From assembly GCF_003946915.1 (NCBI RefSeq), contig NZ_RPOC01000005.1, forward strand, positions 186,001 through 250,000: a DNA stretch of 64,000 nucleotides, given 5' to 3'. Position 1 is the first letter of the stretch. Each line of letters opens with the position of its first letter. Position numbers and translations under genes: made by a program. This DNA comes from Flavobacterium ustbae (lineage in GTDB: Bacteria; Bacteroidota; Bacteroidia; Flavobacteriales; Flavobacteriaceae). The notes beneath the pieces were generated by a model. That model was not told where the DNA came from. It made no database searches and was given only the letters and a program-made list of their open reading frames with translations. Of this stretch, positions 7,588 to 15,815 are shown in pieces.

Positions 7588-8115
7588 ATGACTAATTACT
7601 TAATCGTACCCGGTTTGGGTAATTCAGGAGAGAATCACTGGCAGACCTATTTTGAAAATTCAGGAAAAAATTTCTATCGAGTTGAACAGAAGGAATGGGA
7701 AAAACCTGCTTGTGAAGACTGGATTGAGGCTATTGAAAAAAAAGTATCGGAATTTGATCCTTCATCAGTTGTGCTGATCGGACACAGTTTAGGATGTTCG
7801 ACAATTGCACACTGGGCAGCAAAATACAAGAGGAAAATCAAAGGAGCCATGCTTGTAGCTCCAAGTGATCTGGAAGCTCCCCAGTATACTTTTCCCGCTA
7901 CAGGATTTGCTCCGATTCCTTTAGATCAAATTAACTTTCCAACCATAATTGTGGCAAGCGCAGATGATGTATGGGTTTCACTTGAACGCGCGAGGTTTTT
8001 TGCTGAATGCTGGGGAAGTAAATTTATCAACATTGGAAATGCAGGACACATCAATGCGGCATCTGGACACACTAGCTGGGAGGAAGGTCGTCAAATACTA
8101 AAGACTATTTCCTAA
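7588..8115 (+). CDS. RBBP9/YdeN-family serine hydrolase
   Basis: A 175-residue small alpha/beta hydrolase. The oxyanion-side motif VPGLGNSGENHWQTYF is at the N-terminus. The nucleophile elbow GHSLGCS is at about residues 67-73. The acid residue is in ASADDVWV and the catalytic His is in NAGHINAASGH near the C-terminus, so the triad is complete. The family (PF06821) comprises intracellular serine hydrolases with poorly known natural substrates. It has no signal peptide. It stands alone between long intergenic stretches. Confidence 0.88.
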   Translation: MTNYLIVPGLGNSGENHWQTYFENSGKNFYRVEQKEWEKPACEDWIEAIEKKVSEFDPSSVVLIGHSLGCSTIAHWAAKYKRKIKGAMLVAPSDLEAPQYTFPATGFAPIPLDQINFPTIIVASADDVWVSLERARFFAECWGSKFINIGNAGHINAASGHTSWEEGRQILKTIS

Positions 8116-8361
8116 CTCAATTTATCTGTTTTTCTAAAACTAAAAATACGTTATAAAAGCAGAACAAAATCCTTGTGATTTTCTTCTGTTTAAATACAGA
8201 CTATTTATTAGAATCAATTCTTAACATCAATAAAATAGGCTCTTAAAACGGATTTTGTATATTTGGATTCTAAATTTATATACTCCAATTATGAAATCCG
8301 CTTTAGGTCGCATTGTCATCCTTATTGAAGATTACGATATTAAATGATACTAAAGTAACAT

Positions 8362-9000
8362 ATGAAAAATAAAGAAGCTGTAATATTTGATATGGACGGC
8401 GTAGTTATAAATAGCGAACCTTTCTGGCTCAAGGCAGAGAATGAAATATTCAGTTCTTTAGGTGTAAAACTTTCTGATTCGGACTGCCAGCTTACCAAGA
8501 CCATGACGACTAGAGAAGTAACAAACTTCTGGTTTGCAAAATATCCGTGGGATAATTTTTCATTAGAAGAAGTCGAACAAATGGTAATCAGAAGAGTTGT
8601 TGAATTAATAAACACAGAAGATTGTTTTATAGAAAATGTAAGACCATTTATTGAACATTTAAAAAAAATGAATTACAAAATAGGTCTTGCAACAAATGCA
8701 CCTGAATCATTTATTTCTGTAAGCTTGGAAAGAACCGGAATTCTTGACCTATTTGACGCAATTTCTTCATCTGAACATGAAAAACAGGGAAAGCCTAATC
8801 CAGCTGTATACCTGACAACAGCAAAAAAACTAAACGTTTTACCAGAAAAGTGTATCGTTATAGAAGACTCTTATCATGGTATGCAGGCTGGTAAAAATGC
8901 AGGAATGACTGTTGTTGCATTTACCAATGGCAATGAAAACCTATCCTTTGATATAGCAGATCTCGTACTGCATCATTACTCTGTTGACAACTACTGGTAA
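8362..9000 (+). CDS. HAD-family phosphatase, hexitol/2-deoxyglucose-6-phosphatase type
   Basis: A 212-residue haloacid-dehalogenase hydrolase of the beta-phosphoglucomutase/YniC group. Motif I is FDMDGVVINSEP near the N-terminus, motif II is ATNAPES (about 110), motif III Lys is in EKQGKPNPAVY and motif IV is VIEDSYHGMQA. The cap domain lies between motifs I and II. HxpB/YniC enzymes dephosphorylate sugar and hexitol phosphates, but the substrate here is inferred from resemblance only. It is convergent with the PepSY gene at 9067. Confidence 0.85.
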   Translation: MKNKEAVIFDMDGVVINSEPFWLKAENEIFSSLGVKLSDSDCQLTKTMTTREVTNFWFAKYPWDNFSLEEVEQMVIRRVVELINTEDCFIENVRPFIEHLKKMNYKIGLATNAPESFISVSLERTGILDLFDAISSSEHEKQGKPNPAVYLTTAKKLNVLPEKCIVIEDSYHGMQAGKNAGMTVVAFTNGNENLSFDIADLVLHHYSVDNYW

Positions 9001-9066
9001 GCTCTATAAGTAGGCTTTATAACTTATAAAATGATTTTTACGATATGGGAGTTTGATATCTTTTCT

Positions 9067-10230
9067 CTATGATTTCAAATTGTCTTTTGCCAAACTTTTC
9101 TTCTTGTTTCTGCCCCACCAAATTAAGAAACCGCTTATGGGAAGAAAGGCACAAAACAACGAAACTACAGAAGCTAAAATTTTAGTTGGCAATCCGTAAA
9201 TACTTCCTGTGTGAATAGCATAATTACTATTTCGCCATTTTGCTCCAAGTGTTTTATCCTTATGCGTTACTGTAAAATAGTTTTCTTTAGAATGACTGTT
9301 ATACGTATAACTATCAGATTCATCCCATCCTGAGTTTCCTTTGTGCTTTACAAAAGAGGTTATCGGAATTGGAGTTTGGTCTAGTTTTTCAGGAATTGAA
9401 AAGCCTAAATTTGTCCAATCAGTTACATTTGCTTTTGTATGCTGTACAATGTACTCAAAAGGATTAGTTGCTCTTTCAGAATTTGCAATACTAATTTCTG
9501 GTGGCTTACTCCATACCTTGTCCGGATCATTTCCTAAAATAATATAAATTCCATTAGTCCACCAATTAAAAGTCCAGACAAGTCCTGTGATAGCAAAAAT
9601 TAATATAAACAAGAAAGTATAGATACCGCCTATGTTATGAATGTCATAATTTTTACGTTTCCATCTTGTTGTTCTTTTCCAGCGAAACCACATTCTTTGC
9701 TTCAAAGCCGCTTTGTTTTTGGGCCACCACAAATAAATACCTGTAAGAACTAGAACAAAAATAAACAAGGTTGAAAATCCTACTATGTAATGTCCAATAT
9801 CATAAGCCAATAATAAATTCTGGTGAAGCAATCTGAGATTAAAAATCCAGTCGTATCTTAAATCTACTTCTCCCAATTCTTTTCCTGTATACTGATCAAT
9901 AAAAAAGAGGCTGTATATTTCGTAATCTCCGGCCGCGGTCCAGTGCGGTTTGGTATTTTCTTTATAACTGCTAAAACAATAGCTCCTACGCTTATCGCTT
10001 TTTATTTCTACATAATTGGCTTCAGGATGTTTCTTCCTAACAATAGATACGAGTGTGTCAAGCGGCAGAGCATTGTTTTTAATCTCGGGTACAAAATACT
10101 TTTCATTATGGTACCATAACGAAAGTTCTTCGTCCCAAACAAAAATACTGGCAGCAAACATACTTAGAAAAACAACCAGTCCGCATATCAGGCCAAGCCA
10201 CAAATGTATTTTATTAAAAATCTTCCTCAT
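9067..10230 (-). CDS. PepSY-associated membrane protein, XusC-like
   Basis: A 387-residue inner-membrane protein of the iron-regulated PepSY_TM family. The first transmembrane helix (about 10-32) is followed by a periplasmic PepSY segment. Further helices are at about 140-170 (VGFSTLFIFVLVLTGIYLWW), 197-220 and 345-370, and His residues lie near the membrane edges (HLW, HQN, HNIGG). By analogy with Bacteroides XusC it may reduce or process iron imported by the receptor upstream. It is the last gene of the ECF sigma/anti-sigma/TonB receptor/DUF4374 run. A hairpin separates it from the DUF4374 gene, so its level may be lower or separately controlled. Confidence 0.82.
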   Translation of the reverse strand: MRKIFNKIHLWLGLICGLVVFLSMFAASIFVWDEELSLWYHNEKYFVPEIKNNALPLDTLVSIVRKKHPEANYVEIKSDKRRSYCFSSYKENTKPHWTAAGDYEIYSLFFIDQYTGKELGEVDLRYDWIFNLRLLHQNLLLAYDIGHYIVGFSTLFIFVLVLTGIYLWWPKNKAALKQRMWFRWKRTTRWKRKNYDIHNIGGIYTFLFILIFAITGLVWTFNWWTNGIYIILGNDPDKVWSKPPEISIANSERATNPFEYIVQHTKANVTDWTNLGFSIPEKLDQTPIPITSFVKHKGNSGWDESDSYTYNSHSKENYFTVTHKDKTLGAKWRNSNYAIHTGSIYGLPTKILASVVSLFCAFLPISGFLIWWGRNKKKSLAKDNLKS

Positions 10231-10293
10231 ATATAAATAATCCGGTCGTTATAATTTTATAGCCAAAATTTGCAGGAAAAAATGCTTGATGTT

Positions 10294-10335
10294 AAACCAA
10301 AAAATAGTCAGAATCTCTTCTGACTATTTTGGTTT
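10294..10335. terminator. Hairpin between DUF4374 and PepSY genes
   Basis: AATAGTCAGAA pairs with TTCTGACTATT around a TCTC loop, and the stem is flanked by A/T-rich complementary ends with a two-base bulge. It lies 20 bp after the DUF4374 stop and may attenuate or end transcription before the PepSY gene. Confidence 0.65.
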
Positions 10336-10355
10336 ATTGAAAAATTAAATTCTTT

Positions 10356-11594
10356 TTATTTAGTAGGATGTGGTGCAATTAACTGCACGCTCACTGATCC
10401 TCCTCCATCTAGAGTAAGACCTTTTTTAAACGCTCCAGCAGCATCTACTTCATAAATTGAAGCAATGTCATCTACAGGCGAGATCGCTGTATAGTATTTT
10501 CCTTGATATACTAGTGGTGAACGAACCATTGAAACTGGACTTAAAGGTGTATTAATTAAAGAAACAGTTTTATTCTTTAAATCAATTCTTACCAACTGTC
10601 CAACGTTTTTTAAACGGTCTCTCACAGAAGTCATTAATTCTTCATATTGAACGGTTCCGATTGCAATTCCGTTACCCATGTAATTTATTCCCATTAAACA
10701 AGCTTGTTTGCCAAGTGGCGTTGTTACATCGACAAAATAATCTTTGTCAAAATCTGCCTCACCTTTTTTGATGCGGACAACTCCTGATTTTCCGCCCATA
10801 CCTGTCCAAAATTTACCAGCACTTGCTACAAAATAGTGGTTCCCTTCTTCATCTGTATCTAATGAGTGTAAATAATCGTAGCCAATACCTGCATCAGTTA
10901 CCGTAGTTCTGATCACTTTCATATTAGTCATTGCAGGATAATCGTAAACCAAAGCTTTAACTCCGTCTGCGATGTAGCCCTTTGATTCGTTGTCATAGAA
11001 ATACCCTCCTAAAATTAGTTTTCCATTATCAACATATGCTTTACCTACTGAGAATTGAACTCCTGCTTTTGCAGCATCATAAGGTACCGTCATGGTTCCT
11101 TTTGCTTCAATTACAAAGTCATTCAGCTTAATTCTTGCCCATCCGATCGTACCGTTATTTAGGTCAAGTCCTCCTAGAACCAGCATTGTATTATCATCTA
11201 CAATATTTAAAGACTGAAAGTAATTTGGTACAACACCATCTGTCAAAATTGAAGCTTTTTCTTTTAAACTTCCGTCTTTACCCATTTCGTACTGAATGAA
11301 TTTTTTCTGCGGAAGATTCATTAGATAAACATATTGTTTGTGCCAGATATAACGAGAACCATTAGCCTCTAATCCTTTTCCTTTAAAACTGAGGCTTCCT
11401 TCTGTTAATGAAGAGGCAGAAGCAATATACTGCAAGTCCTGAGTCCAGCTGGCAATAGTAAAATGTTCTGCGCTTGGTTCTGGTTCTATTTCTGGATCAT
11501 CTGATTTTGAACTGCAAGATGTAAAAACTGCAGAAAATAAAAAGGCCGATGCCGCAATAAATAGTCCTTTTTGCAAAAATGATTTCATTTTCAT
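10356..11594 (-). CDS. DUF4374 surface lipoprotein, XusB-like siderophore binder
   Basis: A 412-residue lipoprotein. The signal peptide ends in a lipobox (AVFTSC). The mature N-terminus CSSKSDDPE contains SDDPE, close to the surface-export signal described for Flavobacterium lipoproteins, so a cell-surface location is likely. The body is a repetitive beta-rich protein with many Gly/Asp turns, consistent with a beta-propeller. In Bacteroides, XusB of this family captures ferric xenosiderophores for the TonB receptor XusA. Here it follows a TonB-dependent receptor by 19 bp and precedes a PepSY protein, the same gene order. The ligand is not known. Confidence 0.83.
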   Translation of the reverse strand: MKMKSFLQKGLFIAASAFLFSAVFTSCSSKSDDPEIEPEPSAEHFTIASWTQDLQYIASASSLTEGSLSFKGKGLEANGSRYIWHKQYVYLMNLPQKKFIQYEMGKDGSLKEKASILTDGVVPNYFQSLNIVDDNTMLVLGGLDLNNGTIGWARIKLNDFVIEAKGTMTVPYDAAKAGVQFSVGKAYVDNGKLILGGYFYDNESKGYIADGVKALVYDYPAMTNMKVIRTTVTDAGIGYDYLHSLDTDEEGNHYFVASAGKFWTGMGGKSGVVRIKKGEADFDKDYFVDVTTPLGKQACLMGINYMGNGIAIGTVQYEELMTSVRDRLKNVGQLVRIDLKNKTVSLINTPLSPVSMVRSPLVYQGKYYTAISPVDDIASIYEVDAAGAFKKGLTLDGGGSVSVQLIAPHPTK

Positions 11595-11613
11595 TTCATT
11601 TAAATTTAGTTGG

Positions 11614-14007
11614 TTATTGTAAAAAATATCTAAGTTTCAGACTGAAAAACCTACCCGGTTTCTGCAGTAAAAAGTTATCATAAACCTGTTTGTTTAGTAT
11701 ATTTCGACAGGACGCATTTACGCTATATCGTCCTTGCCCAAAAGCATAGCCCAGCCCCGCATCCTGAACAAATTGTGTCGGGATGTACATTTTCTGAGAC
11801 GGATTGCCCAGACTCGGCCAACCCAGATAATACTGATGTACATAATGCGTGCTGGCAAAAAAGGAAACTTTGGGCTTTATGCGAAACATCTCGTCTAAAA
11901 ACAAACGGACTTCAGCATTTCCCATAATGTAAGGCGTGTTGCGCAAGCGGTCTTTGTACACGTGATTCGGAGCACCGTTTGTTTCAAAACGCTGCATATT
12001 TCTGATATCTTGATACGTAAAGTTGACAGACGCTTCAAATCCTTTTTTTCTAGAATAGTTTGCCTCAGCTTCAAAGCCAATTGTTCGCGTTTTTCCTAGA
12101 TTTTCATACTTGGTAGTTCCCAATTGGTAACCTTCTCCCAGCCAGATAAAATTTTCGGTATTTCTAAAAAACAGATTTAGACCAAGATCCAGATTCTGAA
12201 AATTCCCTTCTATATTTTTTTGGATAGAAGCGTTGACATTTAAACTTCTTTCAGGTTGCAGATTTGGCGAATTTAGAATTGTATTTCCATTTCCTAATAC
12301 TTCAAGTGCTTCTGGAAGTCTAGCAGCATTTTCTAAAGAAAATTTTAAACTGTATTTTCGCGGAAGCAGAAAAGTCGATGCATAACCAAAAGCCCAGACA
12401 TTATCGCTGGTATTTTGATAGAACAATTCTTTATCACTTCCTCCATTATAATCGAAAGAAGTCACCGATGCATCATAGGCAAAATATTTAGCAAAGAAAA
12501 TATTCGTCCATCGCCTATCCAGAAGAGAAACTTCGTAAGACAAACCCGCAATATGTTTGCTCAAATCCTGAGGAAACCTCAAAGGAATAGTCCATTCTGC
12601 CGTTGCGATTGGATCGTTACCTTTTCTTGAAGTGCCACTAAACACATAATTCAGATTAATTTGCAGATTATTTTTAATCTGATAAGCGAAATTTGCTCGC
12701 ACCAGCTGTGTATCATCTTGAAAAGAATATATTGATTTTGAAGCTTTATAACTATTCATTTCACCGTTTGCCGCAGTAGCTATAACTTTTCCCGACCAGT
12801 CATATTTATAGGAGCTGGTATCTGTTGTGGTTCCTCTTAATTCATTTATAGAGGCATACAGATCAACATTTAAATTAGAAAATAAAAAACCCTTTTTTGA
12901 ATATCTTAAAGACGGCATTATAAATTTCTCCTGATAACGTACATCACCATACACGTGAGCCATTGTTGTTCCTGTTTGAATACCTCGATCCTGATCGGAT
13001 AAAGTAAATCCTAATAAGAAAACATCCGCCCATTTCACATTGGTAAATCCTACATCGGCTCTTAAAGTGTATGAACGGTAATCGTCATTAAATCTTTTAA
13101 ATTTTGGATTTCCTGGAATGGGTCTTCCTCCCTCTCCTGCAACTTGTACTCCCGGCCCCCAGACAGGGTAATTATTCTCTGAATAATTGAAAAAAGAATT
13201 GGTCTGCACAGTAAAACCCGAGCTGCCACGCCACTTTGCCGATAATGCTGTACGATACGTATTAAAAGAACCTGCCGTTTGTGATATATCAAGATAATTT
13301 TTAGATCGAGTTTTAGTCACAAGATTAATAGAACCGCCTAGCGCATCGCCTCCAAATGCAACCGGAGTAACGCCTTTGTAAATTTCGATTCTGTCAATGG
13401 TGTTGATTGCAAAATTGTTGATGCTGAATGACGAACCAAAATTCTCCATGGGAATACCGTCTACAAATATTTTTACTGCCTTACCTGATAATCCGTTTAT
13501 CGAATAATTAAAATCTGAACCCATGCCTCCTGTTTCCTGCACTCGTACTCCGGATGTCCCGTCTAGTAAACGGTTCATATCTACGTCACGCTCAGCAAGT
13601 TTCTTGGCATTGATTACTGAAACTGCAAATGGCTGTTCTTTCACTTTTGTTTCGATAGTTTTTCCAACTAAATCAACAGATTTTAATGCCACTAAAGCAG
13701 ATTTTAATATGATTATGATTTCTTCTTTCTTCTTTTCTCCTGCCTTAACTTCTATTTCTTCCTCTCGATAACCATCCATTGATACAGCCAATCGGTATTT
13801 TCCTGAAGTTATATTCTCAAAAGCAAATTGACCCGTGCCGTTTGTTTTCACTACACTACCAGTATTCAGAATACGGATTGTCGCACCATCCAAAGGCTGA
13901 TTATCCTCTCCCAAAACATAGCCAATTATTGTAACATTATTCTGAGCATCTGCAGTTCCATAAACCGCTAAAAAAACAATCAAAAAAAAGAATCTGTAAA
14001 ATTGCAT
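11614..14007 (-). CDS. TonB-dependent outer-membrane receptor, XusA-like
   Basis: A 797-residue receptor. The signal peptide (1-21, ending TADAQ) is followed by a carboxypeptidase-regulatory-like domain (about 24-105, with GYVLGEDNQPLDGATIRI), a plug (about 125-235, with FVDGIPMENFG and PVAFGGDALGGSINLVT) and a 22-strand barrel ending in aromatic RYFLQ. It would import a ferric siderophore or heme-type ligand with TonB energy. There is no N-terminal STN signalling domain, although an ECF sigma/anti-sigma pair lies directly upstream. Signal transduction may therefore be direct or may not involve this receptor. It is the first structural gene of an iron-uptake cluster. Confidence 0.88.
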   Translation of the reverse strand: MQFYRFFFLIVFLAVYGTADAQNNVTIIGYVLGEDNQPLDGATIRILNTGSVVKTNGTGQFAFENITSGKYRLAVSMDGYREEEIEVKAGEKKKEEIIIILKSALVALKSVDLVGKTIETKVKEQPFAVSVINAKKLAERDVDMNRLLDGTSGVRVQETGGMGSDFNYSINGLSGKAVKIFVDGIPMENFGSSFSINNFAINTIDRIEIYKGVTPVAFGGDALGGSINLVTKTRSKNYLDISQTAGSFNTYRTALSAKWRGSSGFTVQTNSFFNYSENNYPVWGPGVQVAGEGGRPIPGNPKFKRFNDDYRSYTLRADVGFTNVKWADVFLLGFTLSDQDRGIQTGTTMAHVYGDVRYQEKFIMPSLRYSKKGFLFSNLNVDLYASINELRGTTTDTSSYKYDWSGKVIATAANGEMNSYKASKSIYSFQDDTQLVRANFAYQIKNNLQINLNYVFSGTSRKGNDPIATAEWTIPLRFPQDLSKHIAGLSYEVSLLDRRWTNIFFAKYFAYDASVTSFDYNGGSDKELFYQNTSDNVWAFGYASTFLLPRKYSLKFSLENAARLPEALEVLGNGNTILNSPNLQPERSLNVNASIQKNIEGNFQNLDLGLNLFFRNTENFIWLGEGYQLGTTKYENLGKTRTIGFEAEANYSRKKGFEASVNFTYQDIRNMQRFETNGAPNHVYKDRLRNTPYIMGNAEVRLFLDEMFRIKPKVSFFASTHYVHQYYLGWPSLGNPSQKMYIPTQFVQDAGLGYAFGQGRYSVNASCRNILNKQVYDNFLLQKPGRFFSLKLRYFLQ

Positions 14008-14074
14008 AATCTGTATCTAAGTCGATAACTTCTCCATTATGGCAGTATCGCTCTGCTTATATATTTAAAGGCGT

Positions 14075-14752
14075 TTATAAATTAAATCTATTTGACAGTC
14101 TAGAGCTAAACACTCTTGGCAGACCTTCTGCTATTTCATCATTAGTTGCTGTTATTACATTATATTCATCATCTGTCATTGCAAGATAGGTTTGTCCTTT
14201 TCGCAATTTTACTTTATCTTGGTAGGTATCGTCACAGCTTGAAGTGCCGGTACCAATGTTAAATTCTTGCGTTGTAGCAGAATCACTGCTAACAGAAACA
14301 GCCCCGCAAAATTCTATGTTAGCCGCTTCTCCAAAAAAATCTGTTGAAATATTGCATTGGCTTCCTGGTTCAACCAAAAAAGAAAGACTGCCGATATTAA
14401 TTTTCTTTACCTCCTGGCCATTCATATTGTTTACCAAAATATCTGATCGGAAGGATTCTGGACTAATGTAATTCGCACTTATAATTCCGAATAAAGCACA
14501 TGCTGCCGTGCTAACCACTGCATAGAGAATTCTAACAGGGAATTTGGATTTGGCATGTATAGTTTGAGACGCAATTTCATTCCACATCTGCTCTTTTAGC
14601 TCTGGCTTTTGCAGATATAAAACAATCTCACTGTCAGAATCGGATACACTTAGCCATTGCTCAACCATTGCTTTTTCAGCGGCATCACATTCGTTACGTG
14701 CATACTTTTCTAATAAATTTGATGTTATTAAGACTTTCATGAGCTTTGTCAT
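14075..14752 (-). CDS. Short FecR-like anti-sigma factor
   Basis: About 225 residues from the ATG at 14752, whose ATGA overlaps the sigma-factor stop codon and suggests translational coupling. Other possible starts are 14770 and 14740. The N-terminal cytoplasmic part (NLLEKYARNECDAAEKAMVEQWL) is typical of Bacteroidota anti-sigma factors. It is followed by a transmembrane helix (about 73-95) and a periplasmic FecR-like segment. It is shorter than usual FecR proteins (about 320-400) and lacks the C-terminal STN-like domain seen in the protein at 28897. It probably holds the upstream sigma factor until an iron or siderophore signal arrives. Confidence 0.78.
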   Translation of the reverse strand: MTKLMKVLITSNLLEKYARNECDAAEKAMVEQWLSVSDSDSEIVLYLQKPELKEQMWNEIASQTIHAKSKFPVRILYAVVSTAACALFGIISANYISPESFRSDILVNNMNGQEVKKINIGSLSFLVEPGSQCNISTDFFGEAANIEFCGAVSVSSDSATTQEFNIGTGTSSCDDTYQDKVKLRKGQTYLAMTDDEYNVITATNDEIAEGLPRVFSSRLSNRFNL

Positions 14753-15336
14753 ATAATTATATAGTTGCATAAGTCATCCGTAACCCTACATAGAGGAGTA
14801 AAAAAAATAAATAAAGTGCGGAAAACTTTTAAATGATTTCGGATATGTCTGAGCGCTCTGGTCATATTGCCTTCAACAGCTTTCTCAGTAATGGTGAGCG
14901 TGGCGGCAATTAACCGGTTATCCATTCCCTGTTCACGGCTCATTAAATAAACCTGCCGGCAGCGTTCTGGAAGACTATTAATCGCTGATTGGAGTTCCTC
15001 AAAGAGATTTTTGTGTAAAATATGCTCTTCAGTGTTATTCGATACTGTATCCAATTCGGCGGAATAAACAACATCAAACTTGGCCTTAGAAGCCTTCCTT
15101 CGATGATACTCTAAAATTTTAAGTTTGGCTGCACCGTAGAGATATCCTTTCATAGAAGTCTCTATCTGCAGCTCATCACGTCTTTCCCAGATACTAATAA
15201 AAATGAGCTGTACAATTTCTTTTGCTCCTTCTTCGTCACCGCAATGATGCCGGCAGAAGGAGAACAATTCATCCCAATACAAATCATATATCTCGGGAAA
15301 ATTTTGGGCATTAATGCTAAGATATTTTTCCTTCAT
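14749..15336 (-). CDS. ECF-type RNA polymerase sigma-70 factor
   Basis: About 195 residues from the ATG at 15336 (MKEKYLSINAQNF). A further in-frame ATG at 15357 overlaps the predicted promoter and is less likely. Region 2 is seen in FPEIYDLYWDELFSFCRHHCG and EEGAKEIVQLIFISIWERRDEL. Region 4 is INSLPERCRQVYLMSREQGM plus the helix-turn-helix TLTITEKAVEGNMTRALRHI. It should activate the downstream TonB receptor/DUF4374 genes and be restrained by the coupled anti-sigma factor. It resembles FecI-type iron-uptake regulators in context. Confidence 0.87.
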   Translation of the reverse strand: MKEKYLSINAQNFPEIYDLYWDELFSFCRHHCGDEEGAKEIVQLIFISIWERRDELQIETSMKGYLYGAAKLKILEYHRRKASKAKFDVVYSAELDTVSNNTEEHILHKNLFEELQSAINSLPERCRQVYLMSREQGMDNRLIAATLTITEKAVEGNMTRALRHIRNHLKVFRTLFIFFTPLCRVTDDLCNYIII

Positions 15337-15354
15337 AAAAATTATTATATCTCG

Positions 15355-15362
15355 CAAAAATA
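15355..15362 (-). promoter_or_regulatory. TAnnTTTG-type -7 promoter element
   Basis: On the minus strand TATTTTTG matches the Bacteroidota -7 consensus. Transcription would start about 10-15 bases before the ATG at 15336, supporting that start. No clear -33 TTTG was confirmed. Confidence 0.4.
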
Positions 15363-15731
15363 TTTTATTTAGACTAAATAAAATTAAAAAACATTAATAT
15401 TATCCAAATAATAAATTAAAAATCTAACAATTACAAAGCTATTATACTAATTACAAAAATCTAAATTTTAAGGACAAAACAATCATTTGAACAAAATGCT
15501 GCCTATTTTACACTCAAAGCGGATTAAGTCTTAAAAGCAAAAAAACTATAAAGCCAACACTTTATATTTTAAAAATAAAAACAAAATTTTATTAGAATTA
15601 CCAAGCATTAACGCTTTAAAAAACGGATAAATCAGAATACACAAGCATTCCAGAATTTAGATTCAAATCTTGCACTCTCCTCAAAAAGTTCAATATTTAT
15701 ATTAGGACTTTTTGTATAGTATTAGAAAAAT
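15363..15731. other. AT-rich intergenic region with a tRNA-like string
   Basis: No gene was seen here. At 15661-15685 there is a degenerate tRNA 3'-end-like string (GATTCAAATC then CTCTCC), followed by an imperfect hairpin (AAAAAGTTC with GGACTTTTT, 15689-15719). The string resembles the remnant at 4164. The rest is featureless A/T. Confidence 0.35.
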
Positions 15732-15767
15732 AAAAAACCTGCAAATTATAGGATTTGCAGGTTTTTT
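15732..15767. terminator. Hairpin terminator after dsbD
   Basis: AACCTGCAAAT and ATTTGCAGGTT form a long stem around a 6-base loop, with A and T runs on both sides. It lies about 50 bp beyond the dsbD stop and can terminate the whole 30-15.8 kb minus-strand run. Confidence 0.85.
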
Positions 15768-15815
15768 TATTTTTAAGGCAATATTCAAAGCTATTACAAT
15801 TTCATAAAAAAAATT

